Program-made: the position numbers and the translations under genes
Notes under the pieces: model-generated
The model's database searches: none
Told to the model about the DNA's origin: nothing
What the model saw: only the letters and a program-made list of their open reading frames with translations
Shown: positions 53,793 through 62,634 of the stretch, piece by piece
Position numbering within the stretch: position 1 is the first letter of the stretch
Layout: every line of letters begins with the position of its first letter
NCBI RefSeq assembly: GCF_001280595.1
Contig: NZ_LITU01000081.1
Coordinates: 242,461 to 306,460 of the forward strand
Length of the DNA stretch: 64,000 nucleotides
Source of the DNA: Paenibacillus xylanivorans
GTDB taxonomy: Bacteria; Bacillota; Bacilli; Paenibacillales; Paenibacillaceae
Reading direction: 5' to 3'

Positions 53793-54392
53793 ATGAGTGA
53801 AAACCCGTTAGTGGATGGTGAAATTTCTCTTCGATGTGTGGAGAAAGAGGATCTGACAGAACTCTATGAATTGATCTACAGTGAAGACGTACCGGAATGG
53901 AAACAATGGGATGCGCCATATTATGCTCTTGAATATGAGAGCTACGAAGACTTCGAACGGAGTATGCTGAGACGACTCGAAACGACTCAGAGCAATTCTG
54001 ACCCGGACTCCATTCGAATTATTGAGTTGAATGGCCGAATCGTCGGTACAATCAGCTATTATTGGGAACATCGTCCATCCATGTGGCTGGAAATGGGAAT
54101 AGTGCTATATCGATCAGCCCAATGGGGGCGCGGGATCGGCACGAGAGTACTACAGATGTGGTCCAGTCACTTATTCGAGCAATTGCCACTGGCCCGGGTA
54201 GGATTGACAACATGGTCAGGCAATGAACGAATGATGCGTTCAGCTTCGAAGGCGGGGCTTCAGGTGGAAGGTCGCATGCGCAAATGCCGCATCGTGGATG
54301 GCAAGCATTATGATTCAATTCGTATGGGAATGCTGCGTGAAGAGTGGGAGCAGATGCGATCTTCAGACGCAGGTCGAAATGTAAACAAGTGA
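53793..54392 (+). CDS. GNAT-family N-acetyltransferase (RimJ-like)
   Basis: A 199-aa acetyltransferase. ISLRCVEKEDLTELYELI opens the fold like RimJ/RimL-type enzymes. The acetyl-CoA loop is AQWGRGIGTRVLQMW near residue 109, and GNERMMRSASKAGLQVEGRMR is the family's C-terminal motif. The ribosome binding site is weak (GAGG at some distance), so translation may be coupled to rpiA. The substrate is unknown. Confidence 0.85.
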   Translation: MSENPLVDGEISLRCVEKEDLTELYELIYSEDVPEWKQWDAPYYALEYESYEDFERSMLRRLETTQSNSDPDSIRIIELNGRIVGTISYYWEHRPSMWLEMGIVLYRSAQWGRGIGTRVLQMWSSHLFEQLPLARVGLTTWSGNERMMRSASKAGLQVEGRMRKCRIVDGKHYDSIRMGMLREEWEQMRSSDAGRNVNK

Positions 54393-54407
54393 TGGAGGAT
54401 TATAGAA

Positions 54408-54869
54408 ATGCCGAACAACGAGGACAATCGGGAACTGTCTTTACAATTATTTGTAGTTCTCGCTCGCGCATACAATTCCGTTACATCCAGGTCCAACCGG
54501 GATATCCAGAGTCATGGACTGAATACGACAGAATTTGGCGTGCTTGATTTGTTATACCATAAAGGGCCGCAGGCGTTGCAAAAGATCGGTGAGAAAGTGT
54601 TAATGTCCAGCGGCAATATCACGTATGTTGTGGACAAGCTTCAGAACAAAAATCTGCTGATTCGTCGAGCATCCAAGGAAGATCGGCGTGTCATATACGC
54701 TGAATTGACGGAGGAAGGAAGACATCTGTTTACACAAATCTTTCCTCAGCACCATCAGGTGATTATTGATGCGGTGGATGGACTGGAACCTTCGGAAAAG
54801 GCGGATGCGATTCGTTTGTTAAAAAAGCTTGGACTCGCTGCAGAGGGGAAAACTGACTTGCGTTTATAA
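54408..54869 (+). CDS. MarR-family transcriptional regulator
   Basis: A 153-aa winged-helix regulator with helix-turn-helix QKIGEKVLMSSGNITYVVDKL and wing KEDRRVIYAELTEEGR. The ATG follows TGGAGGA. It lies 15 bp after the GNAT gene and is last in the rpiA cluster. Its targets are not evident. The terminator at 54850 overlaps the end of the coding region. Confidence 0.88.
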   Translation: MPNNEDNRELSLQLFVVLARAYNSVTSRSNRDIQSHGLNTTEFGVLDLLYHKGPQALQKIGEKVLMSSGNITYVVDKLQNKNLLIRRASKEDRRVIYAELTEEGRHLFTQIFPQHHQVIIDAVDGLEPSEKADAIRLLKKLGLAAEGKTDLRL

Positions 54870-54887
54870 CGCAGGTCAGTTTTTTTA
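54850..54887 (+). terminator. Rho-independent terminator after the MarR gene
   Basis: AACTGACTTGCGTT (54851-54864) pairs with AACGCAGGTCAGTT (54868-54881), followed by T-rich sequence. The 240 bp after it show no gene. Confidence 0.9.
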
Positions 54888-55127
54888 TATATGGAGACAG
54901 AGTTTAGCTCGTTAAATCACTTAAGGACTATTAAAATATAGGAAAAATGTCGAGATTAATGATTGGACTGAATGTATGCTCATTCGTGTTCATGTATAAT
55001 GATAGATGGGTTGTATTTGAACGGGAACGATCGAGGCTATTGAAGCTGCTGAAAAAAATTGGATGAGTGAAGCCTTCGGCCTTCGTATACGCGGTATGGC
55101 ATAATCCGCGATTAGGAGAGTGATCAT

Positions 55128-55655
55128 GTGATGTCTAATGAACATGGCGAGATGAAATCATTGCGCAGTACGATTGAACCGTTATCTAATCAGATGATTC
55201 GCGGTAAGGAAAATCAGGAGCAGGTGCATACATTCCTTCCGATATCGATCTTGCTGGCTGAGGATAACGTCATTAATCGACAGGTTGTGCTGATGCAACT
55301 TAAAAAGCTGGGCATAACCCAGGTGGATACCGTCTCCAATGGAGAAGAGGCTAGTGAGGCTTTTCTCAGCAAAAAATATAGTTTGATCCTGATGGATAAC
55401 ATGATGCCTATAATGGACGGATTAGAGGCGACACGCAAAATCAGGGCCATAGAAGAGGATGAGAAGTGGCAACCCATTCCGATTATTGCGATGACAGGAA
55501 ATGTTATGGATGAAGAGAAAGAGAAATGTTTTGAAGCCGGGATGAATGACTTCATCGGTAAACCCTTCACGATTGAAGCTCTAAACAACGTGATTCAGAA
55601 GTTGCAGCAACCTTCCCAAGAACCATCTCTGTCCAGAGAAATCACGAAACGATAG
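55128..55655 (+). CDS. Orphan receiver-domain protein
   Basis: A 175-aa protein. About 40 polar residues precede a complete receiver domain (about 42-165): ILLAEDN acidic pair, phospho-acceptor Asp in LILMDNMMPIMDG, IIAMTGN with the conserved Thr, and the Lys in GKPF. The sequence style (AEDNVINR...MPIMDG) is that of receivers from hybrid kinases. No output domain and no partner kinase are nearby. It could be a phosphorelay intermediate or a remnant of a hybrid kinase. GTG 55128 or ATG 55131 follow TTAGGAGAG. Confidence 0.82.
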   Translation: MMSNEHGEMKSLRSTIEPLSNQMIRGKENQEQVHTFLPISILLAEDNVINRQVVLMQLKKLGITQVDTVSNGEEASEAFLSKKYSLILMDNMMPIMDGLEATRKIRAIEEDEKWQPIPIIAMTGNVMDEEKEKCFEAGMNDFIGKPFTIEALNNVIQKLQQPSQEPSLSREITKR

Positions 55656-55710
55656 GTAATATACATACATGTTTCACGTGGAAGATCGACTGAAAGAGAG
55701 GGAAATGTTC

Positions 55711-56685
55711 ATGTTATTTTACGGCCTTGCCCTTCTGGTGCTGATCGTTCTTGCTCTACTATGGTTAGGTGGACTTTATTTCTTCAAAACCGCCATTCGG
55801 CGTGCTCCAAAATCATTTCTGGTTGATAATCCGAATCTGATGCCCGAGCCGGATAACGAAATTATCAGCAGTGCGTCTGACATGGCGTGGCTTAATACGC
55901 AGCCAACCGAAGACATATATATTGAATCACATGATGATTTAAAGCTGCGTGGAACATGGCTTCCGTCCCACAGCGGATCGCAACATCGAACGGTTATTCT
56001 AGCGCATGGCTATTCGGGAAAAGGCAGGGAAATGGCGGGCTTTGCTCGCTTTTATGCGGAAAAACGGGGCTTTAACGTGCTGATGCCGGATGATCGGGGT
56101 CATGGCCAAAGTGAAGGTAACATCATCGGATTTGGCTGGCTGGACCGCAAAGATTATGTTCAGTGGGTCCATTGGGTTCTCGACAAAATCGGCACAGAGA
56201 CAGAGATCATATTGCACGGAATTTCAATGGGAGGCGCTACTGTATTGATGACAGGCGGTGAAGCTCTCCCTAATCAGGTGAAGGCCATCGTATCGGATTG
56301 TGCCTACACCTCAGTTAAGGAGGAGCTAACTTTCCAGCTCAAGCAGCTATACAAGCTGCCCGCATTTCCGTTTATTCCTGTTACCAGTCTTATCTCCAGA
56401 TGGAAGGCGGGTTACTTCTTTGGGGAGGCATCCGCACTAAATCAACTCGCCAAAGTTCAAGCCCCGGTTCTTTTCATTCATGGTGAGGCGGATACGTTCG
56501 TACCGACGGAAATGGTCTACAGACTACATGAAGCTTGCCCGACAGAAAAGGAACATCTAACTATTCCCCGTGCGGGTCATGGAACATCGTTTCAAGTGGA
56601 TCGTGCCCGATACGAGGAGGTACTTGAATCCTTTTTGACGAAGAGCCTGTCACATTCTTCTCCAGTGCCAGCGAATGACAAGTAA
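55711..56685 (+). CDS. Membrane-anchored alpha/beta hydrolase, YqkD-like
   Basis: A 324-aa protein. One N-terminal helix (about 3-24) anchors an alpha/beta hydrolase domain. The nucleophile elbow is HGISMGGA, the acid is in HGEADTFVP and the catalytic His is in RAGHGTSF. An oxyanion-type HGYSGKG appears earlier. B. subtilis YqkD has the same plan. The substrate is unknown. ATG 55711 is best placed after GAGAGGG; 55705 and 55669 are in frame upstream. Confidence 0.85.
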   Translation: MLFYGLALLVLIVLALLWLGGLYFFKTAIRRAPKSFLVDNPNLMPEPDNEIISSASDMAWLNTQPTEDIYIESHDDLKLRGTWLPSHSGSQHRTVILAHGYSGKGREMAGFARFYAEKRGFNVLMPDDRGHGQSEGNIIGFGWLDRKDYVQWVHWVLDKIGTETEIILHGISMGGATVLMTGGEALPNQVKAIVSDCAYTSVKEELTFQLKQLYKLPAFPFIPVTSLISRWKAGYFFGEASALNQLAKVQAPVLFIHGEADTFVPTEMVYRLHEACPTEKEHLTIPRAGHGTSFQVDRARYEEVLESFLTKSLSHSSPVPANDK

Positions 56686-56809
56686 GTGGCGTGCTAGATC
56701 GTCCTACGTTGGATATATGTTCCTTTAGTTAGTGGAATGTTAACGACACTTGTTTCCAATAAAGCATCCTGGGTATTAAGTAGAAGATGTACTTAAGGGG
56801 AGGTGCGAT

Positions 56810-57160
56810 ATGCCACATACACCTAGAGTTTGTTCGTATTGTCATGAAAAAATGGCGGAGGATGAGTTCAAATGCAAATCCTGTGGCAATCTGGTAGCTA
56901 CCAGAACAATTCTGCCTGAACAACCATACATGATTGAAAATGATGAATCTGTACTGGATCGATATTCAATGGTGTTGCTTGTTTTGATGACACTGTTTCT
57001 TCCTCCGGTAGCCATGACCATTGGCGGGGTAATGTTATTTGATGACAATACGTATAAGCAGGATACAGGTAAATTGCTCGTCACCGGGGCATTTGTAGTG
57101 ATGTTCATTCTCACCATTATTCTGTTCGCAGGTTCGGGGACATTGACGATTAACTTCTAA
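56810..57160 (+). CDS. Zinc-ribbon membrane protein of unknown function
   Basis: A 116-aa protein. CSYCHEKMAEDEFKCKSCGN (residues 8-27) is a four-cysteine zinc ribbon. Two hydrophobic helices follow (about 54-76 and 87-110). Small proteins of this layout are common in Firmicutes without assigned role. The ATG follows GGGGAGG. The methyltransferase gene starts 17 bp downstream. Confidence 0.8.
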   Translation: MPHTPRVCSYCHEKMAEDEFKCKSCGNLVATRTILPEQPYMIENDESVLDRYSMVLLVLMTLFLPPVAMTIGGVMLFDDNTYKQDTGKLLVTGAFVVMFILTIILFAGSGTLTINF

Positions 57161-57177
57161 GCTATGGAGGTGCTTTT

Positions 57178-57891
57178 ATGGGAAATGAACAATTTAAGGC
57201 TGCACGGAAAGCAGAGGCAGGTTACCATTCTAACTTCTATCAGAATAATGAATTATTCGCGTCCGGTACCTGGATGGCGAGGCCCATGCCTATGGTTATG
57301 GATATGCTTGAGCGTTTACTTACCCATAAGACAGAGCTGCGTGTTCTCGATTTGGGATGCGGTGTAGGCAGACATACAATACCGATTGCACAGCGTCTCG
57401 GGCAAACGAACAGTGAAGTTATCGGGGTGGATTTGCTGGATGAGGCTGTAGACGGACTTCGCAAATATGCGAAAGAATATCAGGTTGATCATATCGTGCA
57501 AGTTGAGAAAGCGGATGTTGAGCATTACGCTATCGAGCCGGATCATTTTGATTATATTGCTGCTTGCTCTTGTCTGGAACATGTTTCAAATAAAGAAGCC
57601 TTAGTGGAAGTTATTGAACGTTTGCAAGCGGGAGCCCGTATAGGCGGCATTCATTGTATCACCATGAGTACGAGTGTAGAGGAAAAGGAAGTCAACACAG
57701 GGCGGGAGATTAAGCCGTTGATTGAATTGAATCTGCCCACAGCTGACGCTATCGCACTACTGGAGAAAGCTTATGCTGATTGGAATATTCTGCATCAGGA
57801 ACATGTAACACAGACGATCGAAGAGGAAAAGTATCATGAACCGACACAGTTCCGTTGTGAACTGCTTCGTTTCGCAGCACAGAAGCAATAA
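57178..57891 (+). CDS. Class I SAM-dependent methyltransferase
   Basis: A 237-aa methyltransferase. SAM-binding motif I is VLDLGCGVGRHT near residue 57, with acidic residue VIGVDLLDEAV in motif post-I and DYIAACSCLEHV in motif IV. The ATG follows TGGAGG. It is probably co-transcribed with the zinc-ribbon gene. The methyl acceptor is unknown. Confidence 0.88.
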   Translation: MGNEQFKAARKAEAGYHSNFYQNNELFASGTWMARPMPMVMDMLERLLTHKTELRVLDLGCGVGRHTIPIAQRLGQTNSEVIGVDLLDEAVDGLRKYAKEYQVDHIVQVEKADVEHYAIEPDHFDYIAACSCLEHVSNKEALVEVIERLQAGARIGGIHCITMSTSVEEKEVNTGREIKPLIELNLPTADAIALLEKAYADWNILHQEHVTQTIEEEKYHEPTQFRCELLRFAAQKQ

Positions 57892-57936
57892 CAGCTCTGT
57901 CGGGATCGAGTAGTGAGGTCCCGGCAGTTCGTATGA

Positions 57937-58104
57937 CTTGGTAGCGTAGCCTATAAACCGGGAGGACAACAGATTCATTACATTACCAGTAATGTGCCGG
58001 CAGTCGGAGGTGCGCTGCTGAATGCATATCATTTGGCAGGAATCCAGGTGCCTGAAGGTATCACGTCTGAACTCCAATGGGAGTTGAAACGTCATACGAC
58101 TTGA
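57937..58104 (+). pseudogene. C-terminal remnant of a sugar-kinase-like (BadF/BadG family) gene
   Basis: After the in-frame TGA at 57934 there is an open stretch of 55 codons to the TGA at 58102. It reads like a protein C terminus: YKPGGQQIHYITSNVPAVGG, then ALLNAYHLAGIQVPEGI. The pattern N-x-P-x-x-G-x-x-L-x-A is that of the last helix region of BadF/BadG/BcrA-type ATPases, which include N-acetylglucosamine kinases. No start codon, ribosome binding site or upstream coding part is present, so it is a decayed fragment. Confidence 0.55.
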
Positions 58105-58167
58105 ACTTTTAAAGGCTAACGACTACAATACGATAACGGAATCAAGCAAGTTATAGGAGGAATCAGG

Positions 58168-58605
58168 GTGTTAATTCATTTGAAATCACGCATACAGGAG
58201 CCGGAAGTGCAAGAGCTGTTGTCCTACTCGGTCTTTCCTGACCCGGATCATCTGAATCGCGCGTTACAACAATATGTTGACAAGGACGAGCTGCATTTGG
58301 ACGGTTATGAAGACGAAGGCCAACTGATTGGCCTGATTGGATATGAGAATACAGGAACGAGTGAGGTCACCATTCATCATATCGCAGTTCTGCCAGAAAA
58401 CCGTTTTAAAAATTATGGTCGTGGCATGATTTCACAGGTGCTGGCCAAATATAATCCCGACAGGTTGATCGCGGAGACCGACGTGGAAGCTGTAGAGTTT
58501 TATCGCAATACGGGATTCGTGGTATATAGCCTGGGTGAATTATATCCGGGTGTGGAGCGATTCCGTTGTGTACTGGAGAAGGACGAGGGGCAAGACGAAG
58601 ACTAG
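58168..58605 (+). CDS. GNAT-family N-acetyltransferase
   Basis: A 145-aa small acetyltransferase. IHHIAVLPENRFKNYGRGMI carries the acetyl-CoA loop near residues 72-91, and VEAVEFYRNTGFVVYSLGE is the C-terminal GNAT motif. GTG 58168 follows AGGAGG by seven bases. It is a single gene closed by the terminator at 58646. Confidence 0.85.
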   Translation: MLIHLKSRIQEPEVQELLSYSVFPDPDHLNRALQQYVDKDELHLDGYEDEGQLIGLIGYENTGTSEVTIHHIAVLPENRFKNYGRGMISQVLAKYNPDRLIAETDVEAVEFYRNTGFVVYSLGELYPGVERFRCVLEKDEGQDED

Positions 58606-58645
58606 TATCTGCCTACTACTTTGTAACATAAAGAGAGCATATCAT

Positions 58646-58697
58646 AACAGGATGTTGGATTTGGCGAAGCAGCTGAGTCGGACGTCCTGTTTTTTTG
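58646..58697 (+). terminator. Rho-independent terminator after the small GNAT gene
   Basis: AACAGGATGT (58646-58655) pairs with ACGTCCTGTT (58682-58691) with one wobble, followed by T-rich sequence. Confidence 0.75.
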
Positions 58698-58727
58698 TCG
58701 TTTACTTAAAAAAATAGGAAAAACGTA

Positions 58728-58755
58728 TTGCTTTGCAATATAGTTTCATTATAGA
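58728..58755 (+). promoter_or_regulatory. SigA promoter of the MarR/MMPL operon
   Basis: -35 TTGCTT (58728-58733) and -10 TATAGA (58750-58755) are spaced by 16 bp. The -10 lies inside the first of three 16-bp direct repeats. Confidence 0.6.
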
Positions 58756-58787
58756 ATAGTTTCATTGAAGAATAGTTCTATGAGTGA
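58740..58787 (+). repeat. Three tandem 16-bp repeats, candidate MarR operator array
   Basis: ATAGTTTCATTATAGA (58740-58755), ATAGTTTCATTGAAGA (58756-58771) and the more divergent ATAGTTCTATGAGTGA (58772-58787) are joined without gaps. The third, with the following ACTAT, also forms the inverted repeat ATAGTTC / GAACTAT. They cover the -10 and transcription start, so a bound regulator would repress. The 16-bp phase is about one and a half helical turns. Confidence 0.65.
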
Positions 58788-58816
58788 ACTATATTTTAGG
58801 GGAGGAGAAATCAAGG

Positions 58817-59275
58817 ATGAACACACCGGATGCCAAAAGTTTGGTTAACCGCTATTTGGATGCTTCTTTCCTAGTAACCAAACGGTTTGATACCCAGATA
58901 CGTGAACGCCTGGGCCAAACCATTACCACAGATCAGTTCTGTGCACTTCGTATGATTAAGGAGAAACCGCTTTGTACGCCCTCCGATCTGGCAGAGCTTC
59001 TGTGTGTGGGCAAGAGCAGTATCACCGCACTGGTCAACAAGCTGGTGGATCGGGATCTGGTCCATCGGGCCGGGGATGAGCGCGACCGCAGAGTCGTGTA
59101 TTTAACTCTGACGGATAACGGACGGGAAGTATACAGGGAAACGGAACAGGAAATACAGCAGCTTCTGGAGCCATATCTGGTTCATTTTAAACCGGAAGAG
59201 GTCCAAAATTTCATTGAATCATTTGAGAAGCTTGCAGCTTTGTTAACGCATGAAGGAGGACAGGAGAACGAATGA
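58817..59275 (+). CDS. MarR-family regulator, YdgG-like
   Basis: A 152-aa winged-helix regulator with CTPSDLAELLCVGKSSITALVNKL as recognition region and DERDRRVVYLTLTDNG as wing. ATG 58817 follows AGGGGAGGAG. Its stop overlaps the MMPL start by four bases, so translation is coupled. B. subtilis has the same pairing, ydgG with ydgH. It is expected to bind the repeats just upstream and repress the pair. Confidence 0.9.
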   Translation: MNTPDAKSLVNRYLDASFLVTKRFDTQIRERLGQTITTDQFCALRMIKEKPLCTPSDLAELLCVGKSSITALVNKLVDRDLVHRAGDERDRRVVYLTLTDNGREVYRETEQEIQQLLEPYLVHFKPEEVQNFIESFEKLAALLTHEGGQENE

Positions 59276-62200
59276 GAACGATTTTGAAAGCGCGATGGTG
59301 GTTGATGGGGCTATGGGTCGTTGTAGCCGCCGTATTGATGTTCACCGCTCCTAACATGAGTGAATTGATTCGGGAAAAGGGACAATTCTCGGTTCCTGAA
59401 GGACACTCCTCCACCCAGGCAGCGGCGATTCTGGACGAAGCCGCAGCACAAAAGGGAGAGCAGCAGGGTAGCCAGCTGGCTCTTGTATTTTATAATCCGG
59501 ATGGTTTGGGTGCCGATGGTAAAGAAGAGGCAGAACAGGCCGTTAAGAAACTGGAGGCCGAAAAAGAGAAACTGGGCATTCTGTCCATACTGGAACCATT
59601 CTCTCAGCCTGAGTTGTCAGACAAAATGATCTCTGCCGATGGCAAGACGATCTTAACATCGCTTTCCATTGATCAGGGAGACCGTACAGTCAAGGAAATG
59701 CGCGAAGACCTCAATGGAGCGCTGTCATCGGTTAATGTGGAGCATTACATAACCGGTAAAGGCTTAATTGATGAGGATACGGTGGAGAGTTCCCAAGAGG
59801 GGCTCAAAAAATCGGAGTACATTACCGTTGTATTTATTTTGCTCATTCTGTTCGTTGTATTCCGCTCTTTTGTAGCTCCATTTGTTCCACTGCTTACGGT
59901 GGGGATTAGCTACATTGTTTCACAGCAGATTGTCGCGTTCCTTGTGGACGGACTAGACTTCCCTATTTCGACGTTTACGCAGATCTTTATGGTGGCGGTC
60001 ATGTTCGGGATTGGTACGGACTATTGCATCCTATTGATTAGCCGGTTCAAGGAAGAATTGGCTCATCATGAAAATACGTGGGATGCCATCATTGCTACCT
60101 ATCGCACAGCAGGCAAAACAGTATTCTTCTCCGCACTCGCCGTGCTGGTTGGATTCATTGCCATTGGTTTTGCACAGTTTATGCTGTATCGTTCCGCGGT
60201 AGCTGTTGCTGTCGGTATTGCCGTGATGATGCTGGCATTAGTCACGATTGTTCCATTTTTTATGGCAGTGCTGGGCAAAAGGTTGTTCTGGCCTTCCAAG
60301 GGTTCACTGGAGCATGCCGAGAGCCGGATTTATGGTGCAGCCGGTCGTTTCTCCCTGAAACGTCCTTGGGCAGCACTGCTCATCGTTGCAGCGGTATGTG
60401 TGCCATTACTGGCGACTTACGACGGCAAACTGTCGTTTAACAGTCTCGATGAAATTGGTGACAAATATGATTCGGTCAAAGCATTCAATATCATTTCGGA
60501 CAGCTTCGGTCCAGGTGAATCCTTGCCGGGTCAGGTCGTAATCCAGAATGATGAAGCAATGGACAACGCCAAGTATATGGCGCTCGCCGAGAAGATCAGC
60601 CGGGAAGTGGAGAAGGTGCCAGGCATCTCTGGTGTCCGCAGCATGACACGTCCAACCGGTGATGAGATCAAGGATTTTGAAGTAACACAGCAAGTGGGGA
60701 CATTATCTGATGGATTGGGCGAAGGTAAAACGGGTCTGGATAAAATCCGTGATGGTCTGAGCGAAGCCAGCAGTCAGTTAAGCAAAAATGAACCACAACT
60801 CAAAGAAGCTGCTGACGGAGCAGGAGAACTGTCGAAGGGTACTTCCCAGCTGCAATCGGGGATTACACAGTTATCTGAAGGACTTCAGCAGATTGAAAAA
60901 GGAATCCGTGACGGCTCTTCAGGTGCCGGTGAACTGAAAGCAGGACTTCAGAAAGCCAAAACGAGTGCAGATCAACTTGCACAGGCGAACAATCAACTGC
61001 TTCAAGCCTATCGTCAGGCAGGAGCAGGTGTCGCTGCGCTGGGTGATGGTGTAGGTGAACTGCAACAACAGCTCACAGGTGTATCTACAGCGTTGACCAG
61101 CCTGAACGAATCGTTTATTGCGCTTGAGGAGCGCTATCCTGATTTGTTGCAAGACGCCGATTATCAGCGTGTCAAAGGCACCCTTGGTGAGACGGGTACC
61201 GGAACGGCACAGCTCGCTCAAGGTTTGGGTCAAATTCAATCCAAGCTGGGCGAAGCCGCGGCTGGAATCAATCAGGCTAACAAAGGCTTTGCCTCCGCAG
61301 CATCCGGACAGAAGGCACTTGCCGATGGTTTGGGTCAGATTGTGACGGGAATCAGTCAGTTGCAATCCGGTCTCAAACAGGCCGCTGACGGTCAAGGTAA
61401 AGTCATTAGTGAAATTCCTTCCATCCAGAACGGACTTGGCCAGCTTCAGGGCGGTCAGGAGAAAATTCAACAAGGCTTCTCGGATCTGAGTGGTCAACTG
61501 ACTCAATTGACGGATGGTCTTAATCAGAGTGTCGATGGAATCGAACAGGTTTCAGGTGGACTCGATTCAGCGCAGGACTACCTGACACAATTGCAAAATT
61601 CTCCTGATTCCGACCTGGCAGGCTGGTATGTTCCTGAAGAAGCTCTGAACAGTAAGGATTTCACGCAGGTATTTGATACGTATCTGTCCAAAGATCGGAA
61701 AACGATGACGATTGACGTTATTTTTGCCGAGAATCCATATGGAACAGAAGCCATTGATCGTGTTCCGGATATCGAAGCTGCTGTACATCGTGCCGTACAG
61801 GGAAGTGCACTTGAAAAAGCGGATATTGCCATTGGCGGGGTAACCAGTACGTTTGCAGATCTGCAGGAAGTCTCCAACAACGACTACACACGCACGGTTA
61901 TGCTGATGCTTGCAGGAACGTTTATCATTCTGGTCCTGCTGCTCCGTTCGGTTATTATGCCGCTGTATCTGATTGTTTCGTTGTTGCTGGCTTATTTCAC
62001 ATCCATGGCCCTGACTGAAGCGATATTTGTGAATATACTTGGATTCTCGGGTATCAGTTGGGTTACGCCGTTCTTCGGCTTTGTCATGCTGATTGCACTC
62101 GGGGTGGATTACAGCATCTTCCTGATGGATCGTTTCAATGAGAACAAAGGCATGAAAGTACAGGATGCCATGCTGTATGCCATGAAAAACATGGGTACGG

Positions 62201-62439
62201 TCATCCTGTCTGCAGCCGTCATTCTGAGCGGTACCTTTGCCGCGATGTATCCATCGGGAGTTCTTTCGATGATGCAGATTGCGACGGTTGTACTCAGCGG
62301 TCTAATCTTGTATTCTCTTCTATTCCTGCCATTCTTCGTTCCTGTAATGGTGAAAATGTTTGGCCGTGCCAACTGGTGGCCATTCCCGAACAAGGAGCAA
62401 GCAGATTCCGTTGAATCGGATCGTAATATAGGCATGTAA
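59272..62439 (+). CDS. MMPL/RND-family membrane transporter, YdgH-like, with long coiled-coil loop
   Basis: A 1055-aa protein. Helix 1 (about 8-25) precedes an extracytoplasmic domain. Helices 2-6 (about 180-350) include the RND motif GIGTDYCILLISRF. A second external region (about 375-870) contains a long stretch at about 475-775 of Q/G/L repeats such as QLSEGLQQIEKGI, like the YhgE/Pip coiled coil. The last helices (about 875-1030) include ALGVDYSIFLMDRF. It is larger than B. subtilis YdgH (885 aa), mostly in the coiled coil. The likely role is export of a lipid or hydrophobic compound. Confidence 0.9.
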   Translation: MRTILKARWWLMGLWVVVAAVLMFTAPNMSELIREKGQFSVPEGHSSTQAAAILDEAAAQKGEQQGSQLALVFYNPDGLGADGKEEAEQAVKKLEAEKEKLGILSILEPFSQPELSDKMISADGKTILTSLSIDQGDRTVKEMREDLNGALSSVNVEHYITGKGLIDEDTVESSQEGLKKSEYITVVFILLILFVVFRSFVAPFVPLLTVGISYIVSQQIVAFLVDGLDFPISTFTQIFMVAVMFGIGTDYCILLISRFKEELAHHENTWDAIIATYRTAGKTVFFSALAVLVGFIAIGFAQFMLYRSAVAVAVGIAVMMLALVTIVPFFMAVLGKRLFWPSKGSLEHAESRIYGAAGRFSLKRPWAALLIVAAVCVPLLATYDGKLSFNSLDEIGDKYDSVKAFNIISDSFGPGESLPGQVVIQNDEAMDNAKYMALAEKISREVEKVPGISGVRSMTRPTGDEIKDFEVTQQVGTLSDGLGEGKTGLDKIRDGLSEASSQLSKNEPQLKEAADGAGELSKGTSQLQSGITQLSEGLQQIEKGIRDGSSGAGELKAGLQKAKTSADQLAQANNQLLQAYRQAGAGVAALGDGVGELQQQLTGVSTALTSLNESFIALEERYPDLLQDADYQRVKGTLGETGTGTAQLAQGLGQIQSKLGEAAAGINQANKGFASAASGQKALADGLGQIVTGISQLQSGLKQAADGQGKVISEIPSIQNGLGQLQGGQEKIQQGFSDLSGQLTQLTDGLNQSVDGIEQVSGGLDSAQDYLTQLQNSPDSDLAGWYVPEEALNSKDFTQVFDTYLSKDRKTMTIDVIFAENPYGTEAIDRVPDIEAAVHRAVQGSALEKADIAIGGVTSTFADLQEVSNNDYTRTVMLMLAGTFIILVLLLRSVIMPLYLIVSLLLAYFTSMALTEAIFVNILGFSGISWVTPFFGFVMLIALGVDYSIFLMDRFNENKGMKVQDAMLYAMKNMGTVILSAAVILSGTFAAMYPSGVLSMMQIATVVLSGLILYSLLFLPFFVPVMVKMFGRANWWPFPNKEQADSVESDRNIGM

Positions 62440-62456
62440 TCAAATGATTAATGAAC

Positions 62457-62496
62457 AGCTCCGCTGGCATTGCCGGCGGGGCTTTCTGTATTGTTT
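62457..62496 (+). terminator. Rho-independent terminator after the MMPL gene
   Basis: AGCTCCGCTGGC pairs with GCCGGCGGGGCT around ATT, with wobble pairs, followed by TTTCTGTATTGTTTT. Confidence 0.75.
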
Positions 62497-62573
62497 TATG
62501 CAAGAAAACCGTGAAACGACAAATAAATGTGTATGCCTACGGACACCATCCCGCGCCTTGTCTGCGTTCCTCT

Positions 62574-62582
62574 CATACGATA
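62574..62582 (+). promoter_or_regulatory. Possible sigma-K/E-type -10 of the lipase gene
   Basis: CATACGATA fits the mother-cell -10 pattern CATANNNTA. It lies about 50 bp before the lipase start. No convincing -35 was seen, so support is weak. Confidence 0.3.
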
Positions 62583-62634
62583 TATAGGAATTGTATATGG
62601 AGTGGTTTATAACATGGCAGAGAGGGGCGGCGGG

